Below, in pieces: positions 17,986-26,253 of a stretch of 49,795 bases of DNA. Made by a program: the position numbers and the translations under genes. The notes below the pieces were generated by a model. It was not told the origin of the DNA. It ran no database searches and saw only the letters and a list, made by a program, of their open reading frames with translations. Source of the DNA: JAUNKE01 sp041853585. GTDB taxonomy: Bacteria; Bacillota; Clostridia; Peptostreptococcales; Filifactoraceae. Position 1 is the first letter of the stretch. The number at the start of each line of letters is the position of its first letter. The stretch is from contig JBGZSM010000041.1 of NCBI GenBank assembly GCA_041853585.1, positions 1 to 49,795 on the forward strand, read 5' to 3'.

Positions 17986-18174
17986 ATGATTAAGCTGACA
18001 AAGCTGAATGACGAGCGTTTTGCACTTAACTGCAACCACATCGTTACAATTGATATTATTCCTGAATCCAAAATCACGCTGATTAACAAAGAGTTCTACA
18101 TCGTCAAAGAAAGCCTTGACGAGATCATTGACAAAATCGTAGAGCATAAACAAAAGGTAAACAAGAGAACTTAA
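17986..18174 (+). CDS. flbD: Flagellar FlbD-family protein
   Basis: A 62-residue protein with the family pattern MIKLTKLNDERFALNCNHI, a conserved TLINKEFYIVKES and a basic tail. It is found between flgE and motA in many Firmicutes (YlzI in Bacillus). The role is not firmly known. GGAAAGGGGAAAG precedes the ATG. Confidence 0.92.
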   Translation: MIKLTKLNDERFALNCNHIVTIDIIPESKITLINKEFYIVKESLDEIIDKIVEHKQKVNKRT

Positions 18175-18185
18175 TTGGAGGGAAA

Positions 18186-18980
18186 ATGGATATTTCAACC
18201 ATAATAGGAATACTACTTGGTACGATACTGATTATCAACGGAATTCAATTTCAAAATATCAAAAACTTCATCGACATTCCGAGTATCGTCATCGTAATCG
18301 GTGGTACGCTGGCAGGATTGATTGCAAGCTTTCCCCTAAGTACATTCAAGGAAATTCCTAAACATATCAAGATTATTCTAAACGGAAAGGGATATGACCC
18401 CAACGAGTGCATTGAAAAGATGGTGGAGCTTGCACAGATTGCGAGAAAGAACGGATTGCTTTCATTAGAAGAAAAATCCAATGAGATTACCGAGCCGTTT
18501 TTCAAAAGCTCCCTGATGATGATTGTCGATGTACCCGATTCGGAAAAAATCAAAGAGATTCTTACCGAAGAGTTGGCTTATTTGGATGAGCGTCATGCAA
18601 AATCGGTTGCACTTTACGATACGGGAGAAGCGATATCACCGGCCTTCGGTATGGTCGGAACGCTAATCGGACTGATCAACATGCTTAAAAATATGGACCC
18701 GTCGGGCGGCGGGGAAAGTACGATCGGACAGGACATGTCGGTCGCATTGATTACCACTTTCTATGGAACCGTACTTGCAAACTTGATTTTTGCACCATTG
18801 TCTAAAAAGTTGAAACAGCGAAATGAGCAGGAATTGCTCTACAAGAATATTGTTATTGAAGGCGTGCTTTCCATTCAGTCCGGAGACAACCCGAAATTCT
18901 TGAGAGAGAAATTGCAAACTTATCTGGCATTCAGCAAGCGTAAAAAGGATGCCGGAGAGCCGGCAGCCGACAAAGCCTAA
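18186..18980 (+). CDS. motA: Flagellar motor stator protein MotA
   Basis: A 264-residue inner-membrane stator subunit with four membrane segments. The pair PAFGMVGTLIGLINML and MSVALITTFYGTVLANL marks the third and fourth segments that form the ion channel with MotB. TTGGAGGGAAA precedes the ATG. It lies 10 bases before motB. Whether it uses protons or sodium cannot be decided by inspection. Confidence 0.95.
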   Translation: MDISTIIGILLGTILIINGIQFQNIKNFIDIPSIVIVIGGTLAGLIASFPLSTFKEIPKHIKIILNGKGYDPNECIEKMVELAQIARKNGLLSLEEKSNEITEPFFKSSLMMIVDVPDSEKIKEILTEELAYLDERHAKSVALYDTGEAISPAFGMVGTLIGLINMLKNMDPSGGGESTIGQDMSVALITTFYGTVLANLIFAPLSKKLKQRNEQELLYKNIVIEGVLSIQSGDNPKFLREKLQTYLAFSKRKKDAGEPAADKA

Positions 18981-18990
18981 GGAGTGAACT

Positions 18991-19758
18991 ATGAAAAGAC
19001 GAAGGAGAGAGAGTTCGGGAGGAGGCGCGGCCTGGCTGGCAACCTACTCGGACATGGTAACATTATTGCTGTGCTTTTTTGTACTGCTTTACTCCATCAG
19101 TTCGGTCGACGCGGCAAAGTGGGCGATTGTTGTAAAAAGTTTTAATCCCGATGCGGGAAAGGAAGTTGCGCAGATTATCACCGGCGAGCCTGCGGATGAA
19201 TCCAAATTCGATTCGACCGATGTGACGGCAAATACGGAAATTGATTCTTTGGAAACTTTGTATTTTGTACTTTCCAAAGAGATAGCCGACCAAAATTTGC
19301 AGTCCGATGTTGAAATAAGAAAAGGCGATGGTTTTGCCTTCGTCACTTTTAGAAATAATGTATTTTTTAGCGGAGACAGCTACCAACTTTTGCCGGAAGG
19401 CAAAGAAGTGCTGGATATATTTACCTCGGTTATCGGAAAAGCGGGCGATGTCATCCAAGAGATACAGGTGCTGGGACATACTTCTCAAGCATCGCCGAAC
19501 CAAATCAACGATGTTCATTTTGACCGTTTTCTGTCATCGAACCGAGCGACCGAAGTGCTCGTTTATATTCAAGGGAAGAATATAATCGACCCTGCCAAAC
19601 TGGTTTCAAGCTCCTATGGTCAATTCAGACCGGTCAGTCCGTTCGACACGGCGGAAAATCGAGCGAAGAACCGAAGGGTAGAAATTCTCATTACGGAGAG
19701 CGGGGCAGTGGTTAAAGCACTGGATGAGTACTACAAAGAAGCTTATCAACAAGGCTAA
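18991..19758 (+). CDS. motB: Flagellar motor stator protein MotB
   Basis: A 255-residue stator subunit with a basic N-terminus, a single membrane helix with the ion-binding Asp21 in ATYSDMVTLLLCFFVLL, and a C-terminal OmpA-like peptidoglycan-binding domain (ILGHTS-like QVLGHTSQASPN, and AENRAKNRRVEILI). The ATG follows AAGGAGTG. In many Firmicutes fliL follows motB; here fliM follows directly. Confidence 0.95.
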   Translation: MKRRRRESSGGGAAWLATYSDMVTLLLCFFVLLYSISSVDAAKWAIVVKSFNPDAGKEVAQIITGEPADESKFDSTDVTANTEIDSLETLYFVLSKEIADQNLQSDVEIRKGDGFAFVTFRNNVFFSGDSYQLLPEGKEVLDIFTSVIGKAGDVIQEIQVLGHTSQASPNQINDVHFDRFLSSNRATEVLVYIQGKNIIDPAKLVSSSYGQFRPVSPFDTAENRAKNRRVEILITESGAVVKALDEYYKEAYQQG

Positions 19759-19770
19759 GGAGGTGAAAAA

Positions 19771-20781
19771 ATGTCAGAAGTATTGTCCCAAAGTCAAATA
19801 GACATGCTGTTAAACTCAATGCTTGCAGGTGACGGTGAATCACAAGAGCAGACTCCGGTTGAAGAAGCAAAACCTATCGAGCAGGAAGAATATCGGAAGT
19901 ATAATTTTTACAGTCCGAAGAAGTTTACAAGAGATAAACTCAAATTGCTCGATAATGTGTATGACAACTACGCAAGGATGCTGTCTTCAAAACTCAACGG
20001 AATCTTTCGCACGAGCTGCGATGTTGAAGTCATCGGTATCGAGGAGCAAAGATATTATGAGTTTTCAAATGCATTGGGCGAAAATGACGTGCTCGGGGTA
20101 GTGGGCGTGGGACTAATTGACAACAAGAAGTCTTCACCCATCTTGATGAATGTTTCAACGCAGCTTACATTGGCGATGATTGATATGATGATCGGGGGTG
20201 GCGACGGTTCCGATGTGGAAGTACCTTTTCAGTATAAATACACGGATGTGGAACTGTCACTCTTTGAAGCGTTGTATGTGCATATTGTAAGAAATCTTAA
20301 AGATGCTTGGGGAACATTTACCAATGTGGATTTTCAATTCACAAGACTAGAAAAAAATCCGAGCATGGTGCAGCTCATCGGAGCGGATGAGACGGTTGTA
20401 ATTGTCGTCGTTAATATTCAGCTCGGTGCAACGCAAGGAAAACTCAGCATCTGCATCCCGGGAAGTACCCTGTCGGGAATTTTCTCGGAATACGAAAAGA
20501 TGTTGAAGGAGAGTCAAGGTCAACGCTTAAACAGTGAAGAGGAAGCGGTGATTATGGAAGCACTTCGAGGAAGTGCATTGGAAATCAAAGTGCGCATGGG
20601 CAGCTCAAAAATATTGCTCGGCGATGCATACGAGCTCAAGGTGGGCGACATAATCAACCTCAACAGACCGAAAGACTCTGATGTATTCTTATTCATCGAC
20701 GAGAAAGAGCGTTTTACCGGAAAACTGGGTGTTCACAAAAAGAATATGGCGGTTAAAATCAACCGAATGATAGACCAGTAG
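19771..20781 (+). CDS. fliM: Flagellar motor switch protein FliM
   Basis: A 336-residue C-ring protein. The N-terminal CheY-binding peptide is LSQSQIDMLLNS (residues 5-16), followed by an acidic linker, the middle CheC-like domain (from about residue 45, with GGGDGSDVEVPF) and a C-terminal FliN-like domain ending in LGVHKKNMAVKINRMI. The ribosome site AAGGAGGTG is strong. It lies directly before fliN. Confidence 0.95.
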   Translation: MSEVLSQSQIDMLLNSMLAGDGESQEQTPVEEAKPIEQEEYRKYNFYSPKKFTRDKLKLLDNVYDNYARMLSSKLNGIFRTSCDVEVIGIEEQRYYEFSNALGENDVLGVVGVGLIDNKKSSPILMNVSTQLTLAMIDMMIGGGDGSDVEVPFQYKYTDVELSLFEALYVHIVRNLKDAWGTFTNVDFQFTRLEKNPSMVQLIGADETVVIVVVNIQLGATQGKLSICIPGSTLSGIFSEYEKMLKESQGQRLNSEEEAVIMEALRGSALEIKVRMGSSKILLGDAYELKVGDIINLNRPKDSDVFLFIDEKERFTGKLGVHKKNMAVKINRMIDQ

Positions 20782-20791
20782 GGGTGGATGA

Positions 20792-21025
20792 ATGAAGGAG
20801 AGAAAAATAGGATTTTTAGATGAGATGGTCGAGCTATCCATCGAAATCGGCAGTGTGAAAAGTACAATTGAAGAAATCCTCGAATTCGGCGACGGAACGC
20901 TGGTTGTTCTTGACAAATATGCAGGCGACACCGTGGACATATTTGCGAACAACCGATTGATTGCAAGAGGGGATATTATCGTGGTAGACGATAGTTTAGG
21001 AATAAAAATAAGAGAATTAATCTAA
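20792..21025 (+). CDS. fliN: Short flagellar motor switch protein FliN
   Basis: A 77-residue protein that is only a FliN (SpoA) domain: LSIEIGSVKSTIEEIL, then LDKYAGDTVDIFANN, then IARGDIIVVDDSLGI. It closely parallels the C-terminus of FliY encoded at 21859-23115. The motor therefore has both a bare FliN and a FliY, as in some Clostridia and Thermotoga-like clusters. Confidence 0.92.
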   Translation: MKERKIGFLDEMVELSIEIGSVKSTIEEILEFGDGTLVVLDKYAGDTVDIFANNRLIARGDIIVVDDSLGIKIRELI

Positions 21026-21037
21026 AGGAGAGGAAAA

Positions 21038-21397
21038 ATGGCAAAAATATTAGTTGTTGATGATGCGGCATTTATGAGAATGATGGTAAAGGATACCTTG
21101 ACGAAAAACGGATATTCGGATTTATATGAGGCGGGCGACGGAGCTCAAGCGGTGGAAATGTATAACGAAGTGAAACCGGATCTTGTAATTATGGATATCA
21201 CCATGCCGAATATGGACGGATTGGAAGCGCTTAAAGCAATTCGCAGCCAAAATCCGCAAGCACAAATCGTAATGTGTTCCGCGATGGGACAAGAGGCGAT
21301 GGTAATTGACGCTATCAAGTCGGGAGCAAAAGACTTTATTGTAAAACCGTTCAAACCGGATCGTATTATTAAAACCGTAGAACAATTGCTTGGATAG
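21038..21397 (+). CDS. cheY: Chemotaxis response regulator CheY
   Basis: A 119-residue single receiver domain. Phospho-acceptor Asp53 is in LVIMDITMPNMDG; Asp8 and Asp9, Ser81 and Lys103 (IVKPF) complete the active site. Phospho-CheY should bind FliM and FliY to change rotation. AAAGGAGAGG precedes the ATG. The kinase CheA is not in the window. Confidence 0.96.
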   Translation: MAKILVVDDAAFMRMMVKDTLTKNGYSDLYEAGDGAQAVEMYNEVKPDLVIMDITMPNMDGLEALKAIRSQNPQAQIVMCSAMGQEAMVIDAIKSGAKDFIVKPFKPDRIIKTVEQLLG

Positions 21398-21405
21398 GAG
21401 GGCTT

Positions 21406-21840
21406 ATGTCATTTCTCAGTTCGCTAAATATCAGTGCATCGGCACTTACAGCACAAAGACAGCGATTGGACATAATCTCGGAGAACATCGCCAATATCGA
21501 TACCACCAGAACAGAGGGCGGTGGACCATATCGAAGAAAGATGGTCGTCCTTCGACCCAATGAACAAGAGACTTTCAAAAAAGTACTCAGCAGCAAGATG
21601 CAAAAAGCGAAAGGCGGCGTTCATGTTGAAGAAATTGTTGAAGACGAAAGAGATTTCAAACCGGTATATAATCCGGAGCATCCGGATGCCGACGAAAACG
21701 GATATGTAATGATGCCCAATGTCGAGCTCATCAAAGAGACCATTGATGCGATGTCCGCATCACGCTCATACGATGCGAATGTTACTGTCTTCAACACGAT
21801 GAAATTGATGGCGCAAAAAGCATTGGAAGTCGGTAAGTAA
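21406..21840 (+). CDS. flgC: Flagellar basal-body rod protein FlgC, displaced
   Basis: A 144-residue rod protein: MSFLSSLNISASALTAQRQ, SENIANIDTTRT, GGGPYRRKMVVL, and the C-terminal SYDANVTVFNTMKLMAQKAL. It is complete and has its own TAGGAGGG site. It is nearly always next to flgB; here it lies eight bases after cheY and 18 before fliY, about 12.4 kb from flgB. Confidence 0.95.
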   Translation: MSFLSSLNISASALTAQRQRLDIISENIANIDTTRTEGGGPYRRKMVVLRPNEQETFKKVLSSKMQKAKGGVHVEEIVEDERDFKPVYNPEHPDADENGYVMMPNVELIKETIDAMSASRSYDANVTVFNTMKLMAQKALEVGK

Positions 21841-21858
21841 CCCAAGGGGGAGGAAAAA

Positions 21859-23115
21859 ATGAACCATGAAATTCTAAGCTCAATAGAGATTGACGCGATA
21901 GGCGAGATAGTCAATATCAGCCTAGGCTCGTCTGCAACAGCGGTATCCAATATGCTGAATGCAAGAGTGGATATCACTGTGCCGAGGGTTAGGGTAGAAT
22001 CCTATGAAGAGTTTGAGTTTAAGAATCTGGAGCCTGCAATCGCAGTCACGATTGATTATGTGCAGGGGATTACAGGAAACAACATTATGATTCTCAAGCG
22101 AGAGGACATTAAAGTCATCCTTGAGATGCTGATGAATACAGAGATAGAAGACGAAAACTTTGAACTGGACGAAATATCTCTCAGCGCCGTACGCGAAGTG
22201 ATGAATCAGATGATGGGAGCATCATCCACCGCGCTGTCGGAATTGATGGGGAGAATGATTAATATTTCGACACCGACAACCTTTGAAGTAAAAGATGCCG
22301 AAGATTTTAAAGAAAAACATTTCGAAGTGGCATCCAATTTTGTAGTAATCGAATTTGACCTGTCCATCGAAGGCAAACTCAAAAGCGAATTTATGAATGT
22401 CATGCCGATTCACTTGGTCAAAGATATGGTGGCAACCTTTATGCAGGAAATGAATATGGGAGGAGACCATATGCCTGCACCGGTTGCTGAACCGAAATCC
22501 GAATCCGCATCGCTCAGCCAGGAACAAATCGAAGCGATGATGAATGAGTCGAGTGAGAGCAAGTCGCTCGGTCAAGATGAAATTGAAGCGATGCTTGCAG
22601 GAGCGCAGGAGGCGGAAAAAGCAGCGGAGCCGGCTTCGTCTGGCGGCATGCTCAGTCAGGAAGAGATTGAAAAAATGCTTCGCGAGAGTCAGGAGACTCC
22701 GGCACATGCAGCATCGGTTGTGGAAAACACACCGCCTGCCGCAGTAAGCCAACCTTCGGCATCGCAGGTGAGCGCTTCCAACTCGAATTTTGTTTCAAGC
22801 GGCGCATTGGAGCCGCGAGTAATCGAGGTCAGAGAAACGCAGAGAATCAACGATACGCTGACCGGCGTACCGAAACAGGAAAATGTGGATATGCTGATGG
22901 ATGTTCCGTTGGTCGTATCGGTTGAGATTGGACGAACCAAAAAACCGATTAAGGAAATTTTGGAAATCACACAGGGCTCGCTCATCGTATTGGATAAGAT
23001 GGCGGGAGACCAAGTGGAAGTTTATGCGAACAATCGTTGCATCGCAAGAGGCGATGTGGTCGTTGTTCATGATAATTTCGGAATACGAGTTACCGAGATA
23101 TTAGGGAAAGGATAA
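21859..23115 (+). CDS. fliY: Flagellar motor switch phosphatase FliY
   Basis: A 418-residue C-ring protein. Residues 1-200 are a CheC-like CheY-phosphate phosphatase with two intact sites: D12, E16, N19, P42 and S109, E113, N116, P139. Residues 345-418 are a FliN domain. The linker between them contains three copies of a LSQxxIExM peptide (219-229, 237-247, 265-275), resembling the FliM CheY-binding peptide. In Bacillus FliY one such peptide lies at the N-terminus; here the N-terminus begins directly with the CheC domain. GGGGGAGG precedes the ATG. Confidence 0.95.
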   Translation: MNHEILSSIEIDAIGEIVNISLGSSATAVSNMLNARVDITVPRVRVESYEEFEFKNLEPAIAVTIDYVQGITGNNIMILKREDIKVILEMLMNTEIEDENFELDEISLSAVREVMNQMMGASSTALSELMGRMINISTPTTFEVKDAEDFKEKHFEVASNFVVIEFDLSIEGKLKSEFMNVMPIHLVKDMVATFMQEMNMGGDHMPAPVAEPKSESASLSQEQIEAMMNESSESKSLGQDEIEAMLAGAQEAEKAAEPASSGGMLSQEEIEKMLRESQETPAHAASVVENTPPAAVSQPSASQVSASNSNFVSSGALEPRVIEVRETQRINDTLTGVPKQENVDMLMDVPLVVSVEIGRTKKPIKEILEITQGSLIVLDKMAGDQVEVYANNRCIARGDVVVVHDNFGIRVTEILGKG

Positions 23116-23117
23116 AG

Positions 23118-23453
23118 ATGCAAGGGACATTTCCATTGTTGCTTTCCATCGTCATCCTCATTGGTATTTTATATCTTGCCTATTTGGCAAGCAAGTTCTT
23201 GGGTGGCGCAACCGCGAGGCAGAGCAGCGCAAAGCATATTCGATTGCTGGACAGCATGGCGGTCGGACAGGATAAAGCGATTGCAGCGGTGCGCATCGGA
23301 GAAAGACAATTTTTGCTGGGTATCACGCAGGGCGGAATTTCGAATTTGGCGGAGCTGAATGAGGAGGATGTGCAGGCGATGATGGTGGACAGTCCGCCGG
23401 AACCGTTTCAGCAAAAATTCACGGAGATATTTAACAAGTTGAGCAAAAAGTAG
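23118..23453 (+). CDS. fliO: Flagellar biosynthesis protein FliO (FliZ)
   Basis: A 111-residue protein with one N-terminal membrane helix (residues 6-24), a GGATARQ turn, and the family pattern HIRLLDSMAVGQDKAIAAVRIGERQFLLGI. It assists assembly of the FliP export gate. It begins two bases after fliY, so translation is probably coupled. Confidence 0.9.
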   Translation: MQGTFPLLLSIVILIGILYLAYLASKFLGGATARQSSAKHIRLLDSMAVGQDKAIAAVRIGERQFLLGITQGGISNLAELNEEDVQAMMVDSPPEPFQQKFTEIFNKLSKK

Positions 23454-23470
23454 CTCACAGTGGGGTAGTT

Positions 23471-24124
23471 ATGGATGCATTAATCAATATAAACGGTGAC
23501 GGAGTGGAGACGCTGGAGATTTTATTTCTCCTGACATCCGTGTCACTCCTGCCATCCTTACTGGTAATGATGACCAGTTTTACAAGAATCATCATCATAC
23601 TTTCGTTTTTGCGGAATGCTTTGGGCATTCAGCAGACACCGCCCAACATGGTGTTGGTGGGAATCGCAATCTTTCTGACGCTTTTCATCATGACACCGGT
23701 AACGGATGACATTACAAAAAATGCGTATGAGCCATACAAGGCGGGGACGATTACACAGAAGCAGGCATTCGAGCGAGCACAAAAGCCGCTTCGAAATTTT
23801 ATGCTGAAGCAGACGGAAGTCAATACGCTCGATATGTATATGTCGGCAAGCGGTCAGAGCACACCGGAAAATCCGGATGATATTCCGATGCGTGTGGTCA
23901 TTCCGGCATTTATGACATCGGAGCTCAAAAGAGCGTTCATTATGGGGTTTTTACTTTTCATTCCGTTTCTATTGATTGACATTGTCGTATCCAGTACGCT
24001 GATGTCAATGGGGATGATTATGCTACCGCCGGCGATGATTTCATTGCCGTTTAAGATATTGCTCTTCGTTACGCTGGATGGATGGAATCTTCTCTTTTCA
24101 ACTCTCATGCGGAGTTTTAATTAA
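23471..24124 (+). CDS. fliP: Flagellar export gate protein FliP
   Basis: A 217-residue membrane protein with the family segments SLLPSLLVMMTSFTRIIIIL, LRNALGIQQTPPNMVLVG and MGMIMLPPAMISLPFKILLF. It lacks the N-terminal signal sequence seen in some homologues (B. subtilis and E. coli forms are longer), which is common. With FliQ and FliR it forms the core export channel. Confidence 0.96.
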   Translation: MDALININGDGVETLEILFLLTSVSLLPSLLVMMTSFTRIIIILSFLRNALGIQQTPPNMVLVGIAIFLTLFIMTPVTDDITKNAYEPYKAGTITQKQAFERAQKPLRNFMLKQTEVNTLDMYMSASGQSTPENPDDIPMRVVIPAFMTSELKRAFIMGFLLFIPFLLIDIVVSSTLMSMGMIMLPPAMISLPFKILLFVTLDGWNLLFSTLMRSFN

Positions 24125-24135
24125 GGAGGCGCGAT

Positions 24136-24396
24136 ATGACGAATTCGGAAGTAATCGGCATTATGCAATCGGCAGCGATGATTGCCGTAAAATTGGCGGC
24201 ACCGATTTTGCTTTTGTCCATGGGAATCGGCGTACTCATTTCCATTTTGCAAGCGGCGACGCAAATCAATGAGCAAACCTTGACCTTCGTTCCGAAGCTC
24301 ATTCTCATTGCAGCGGTTTTACTGTTGACGGGAGGAGCGATGCTGGAATTGCTGCAAGGTTTCAGTCATGAAATTTTCGACTTGATGCTCAAATAG
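24136..24396 (+). CDS. fliQ: Flagellar export gate protein FliQ
   Basis: An 86-residue protein with two membrane helices and the family pattern GVLISILQAATQINEQTLTF, then PKLILIAAVLLLTGGAML. TAAGGAGGCG precedes the ATG. Confidence 0.95.
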   Translation: MTNSEVIGIMQSAAMIAVKLAAPILLLSMGIGVLISILQAATQINEQTLTFVPKLILIAAVLLLTGGAMLELLQGFSHEIFDLMLK

Positions 24397-24404
24397 GAGG
24401 ATGT

Positions 24405-25163
24405 ATGGGACAAACGGACATTCTTCTATGGACTCTGATATCGATGAGAGTCTCGGGATTTGTCCTGGTCAATCCGATTTTCGGACGACGAGGCATTCCC
24501 AATTTAGTGAAAGCGGGACTGATTATGGGGCTGAGCATTTTTTTGTTCACTTTGCCTCATCAGGAGACGATCGAAGTCGGCAACCTGCTGGAATATGTGG
24601 TACTTTTGCTTAAAGAATTTGTGTTGGGATATCTGATTGGATTTATCGTTTCGCTTTTTCAATACATCATCGTGTTGGCGGGCGGCATCATCGATTTTCA
24701 AATGGGACTTTCGATGGCGACCATCTACGATATGCAATCCAACAGCTCCATCGCATTATCGGCAACGATACTCAATATCATGTTCATGCTCATCTTTTTT
24801 GTGATGGACGGGCATCATGCATTGTTTCAGCTGCTGATTGATTTAAGAAAAATAGTGCCTTACGGAACATTGAGCCTTTCCGCGGATGCAAGCGCACATA
24901 TCCTGAAGCTTTTTGCAGAATGCACATTGCTTGGCGTACAGCTTGCCTTTCCGGTAATAGCACTGGAACTGGTGGGAGAGGCAGGGGTAGGAATTTTGAT
25001 GAAGACGATACCGCAAATCAATATTTTTGCAGTCAATATTCAGACCAAGATATTGATCGGTTTGATTGCCATTGTATTTTTGATTGCACCGATGGGCGAT
25101 TTTATCAAAGAGATGGTGCTGAATATGGTCGAGCAACTTCAAATGGTGGTTTCGTTGATGTAA
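24405..25163 (+). CDS. fliR: Flagellar export gate protein FliR
   Basis: A 252-residue, multi-helix membrane protein. Features include VNPIFGRRGIPNLVKAGL near residues 23-40, a GYLIGFIVSLFQYI helix, and GGIIDFQMGLSMA. It follows fliQ by eight bases and precedes flhB, the standard order. Confidence 0.95.
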   Translation: MGQTDILLWTLISMRVSGFVLVNPIFGRRGIPNLVKAGLIMGLSIFLFTLPHQETIEVGNLLEYVVLLLKEFVLGYLIGFIVSLFQYIIVLAGGIIDFQMGLSMATIYDMQSNSSIALSATILNIMFMLIFFVMDGHHALFQLLIDLRKIVPYGTLSLSADASAHILKLFAECTLLGVQLAFPVIALELVGEAGVGILMKTIPQINIFAVNIQTKILIGLIAIVFLIAPMGDFIKEMVLNMVEQLQMVVSLM

Positions 25164-25172
25164 AGGAGAGCT

Positions 25173-26228
25173 ATGGCGGCAGATTCCAAAACCGAAAAAG
25201 CCACCCCCAAGAAGCGGCGGGATGAGCGGAAAAAGGGTCATGTCATGATGAGTCGCGATGTCGTGATAGCTTGTTCTCTGTTGGGGGTATTCAGCGCACT
25301 GAGATTGTTATCGCCTTTTATTGCCACCGGTATCGGAAGCTTTATGACGAGATATTTTTCGTTGATGGCGACGGTCACCAAGGTGGATAAGGATTATGCT
25401 CGGATTGTTACGGAAGACTTCGTAATCGCTTTTGCAAAAACGGCATTTCCGATATTGATTATTTCAGGAAGCGTTGCAATCATTGCAACGATGGCGCAGA
25501 CCCGATTGCTGTTTTCAACGGAAGCATTCAAACCGAAGTTCAGCAAATTAAATCCGATTCAGGGAATGCAAAGATTGTTTGCACTCAAAAACTGGGTGGA
25601 GCTTACAAAAAATTTATTGAAAATCAGTATTCTTGCAGCGATTGTTTATCAGTTCATCGCCAAGCGATTGGTTCCGATTACAAGAACCATGCAAATGCCT
25701 GTATCGAGTGCAACCGGCTATATGATCAGTACGGTGATGGGTTTGGTCTACACGATATCGGTCGTGTTTGTGGTGATTTCCGCCGGCGATTATCTCTATC
25801 AATGGTGGGATTACGAGCGACAGATAAAAATGTCGAAGCAGGAAATTAAGGAAGAATACAAACAAACGGAAGGGGATCCGCAAATCAAGGGGAAAATCAA
25901 AGATATGCAGCGTCGTATGGCAATGTCTCGAATGATGCAGGCCGTGCCGGATGCCGATGTCGTTATCAAAAACCCGACACATTTTGCGGTAGCACTCAAA
26001 TATGACCCGGAGAAAAGTTCAGCACCGATTGTACTTGCAAAAGGGCAGGACAGTTTGGCACTTCGAATTATAAAAGTGGCGGAAGAATCCGGTGTCAAGG
26101 TTTTGGAAAACAAACCGCTCGCGCGCTCGCTATATGCGCAAACTGAAATCGGAGCAGAGATTCCGGTGGAGCATTACGGTGAGATTGCGGAAATTCTGGT
26201 TAAGATACTGGATTTGGAAAACCGATAA
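25173..26228 (+). CDS. flhB: Flagellar export switch protein FlhB
   Basis: A 351-residue protein with four membrane helices (about residues 30-205) and a cytoplasmic domain with the self-cleavage motif NPTH at 267-270. It switches export from hook to filament proteins, together with FliK. The N-terminus EKATPKKRRDERKKGHV is typical. The ATG follows AAAGGAGAG. Confidence 0.97.
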   Translation: MAADSKTEKATPKKRRDERKKGHVMMSRDVVIACSLLGVFSALRLLSPFIATGIGSFMTRYFSLMATVTKVDKDYARIVTEDFVIAFAKTAFPILIISGSVAIIATMAQTRLLFSTEAFKPKFSKLNPIQGMQRLFALKNWVELTKNLLKISILAAIVYQFIAKRLVPITRTMQMPVSSATGYMISTVMGLVYTISVVFVVISAGDYLYQWWDYERQIKMSKQEIKEEYKQTEGDPQIKGKIKDMQRRMAMSRMMQAVPDADVVIKNPTHFAVALKYDPEKSSAPIVLAKGQDSLALRIIKVAEESGVKVLENKPLARSLYAQTEIGAEIPVEHYGEIAEILVKILDLENR

Positions 26229-26253
26229 CGGTTTGGGGTAGTAGGGAGATTTT

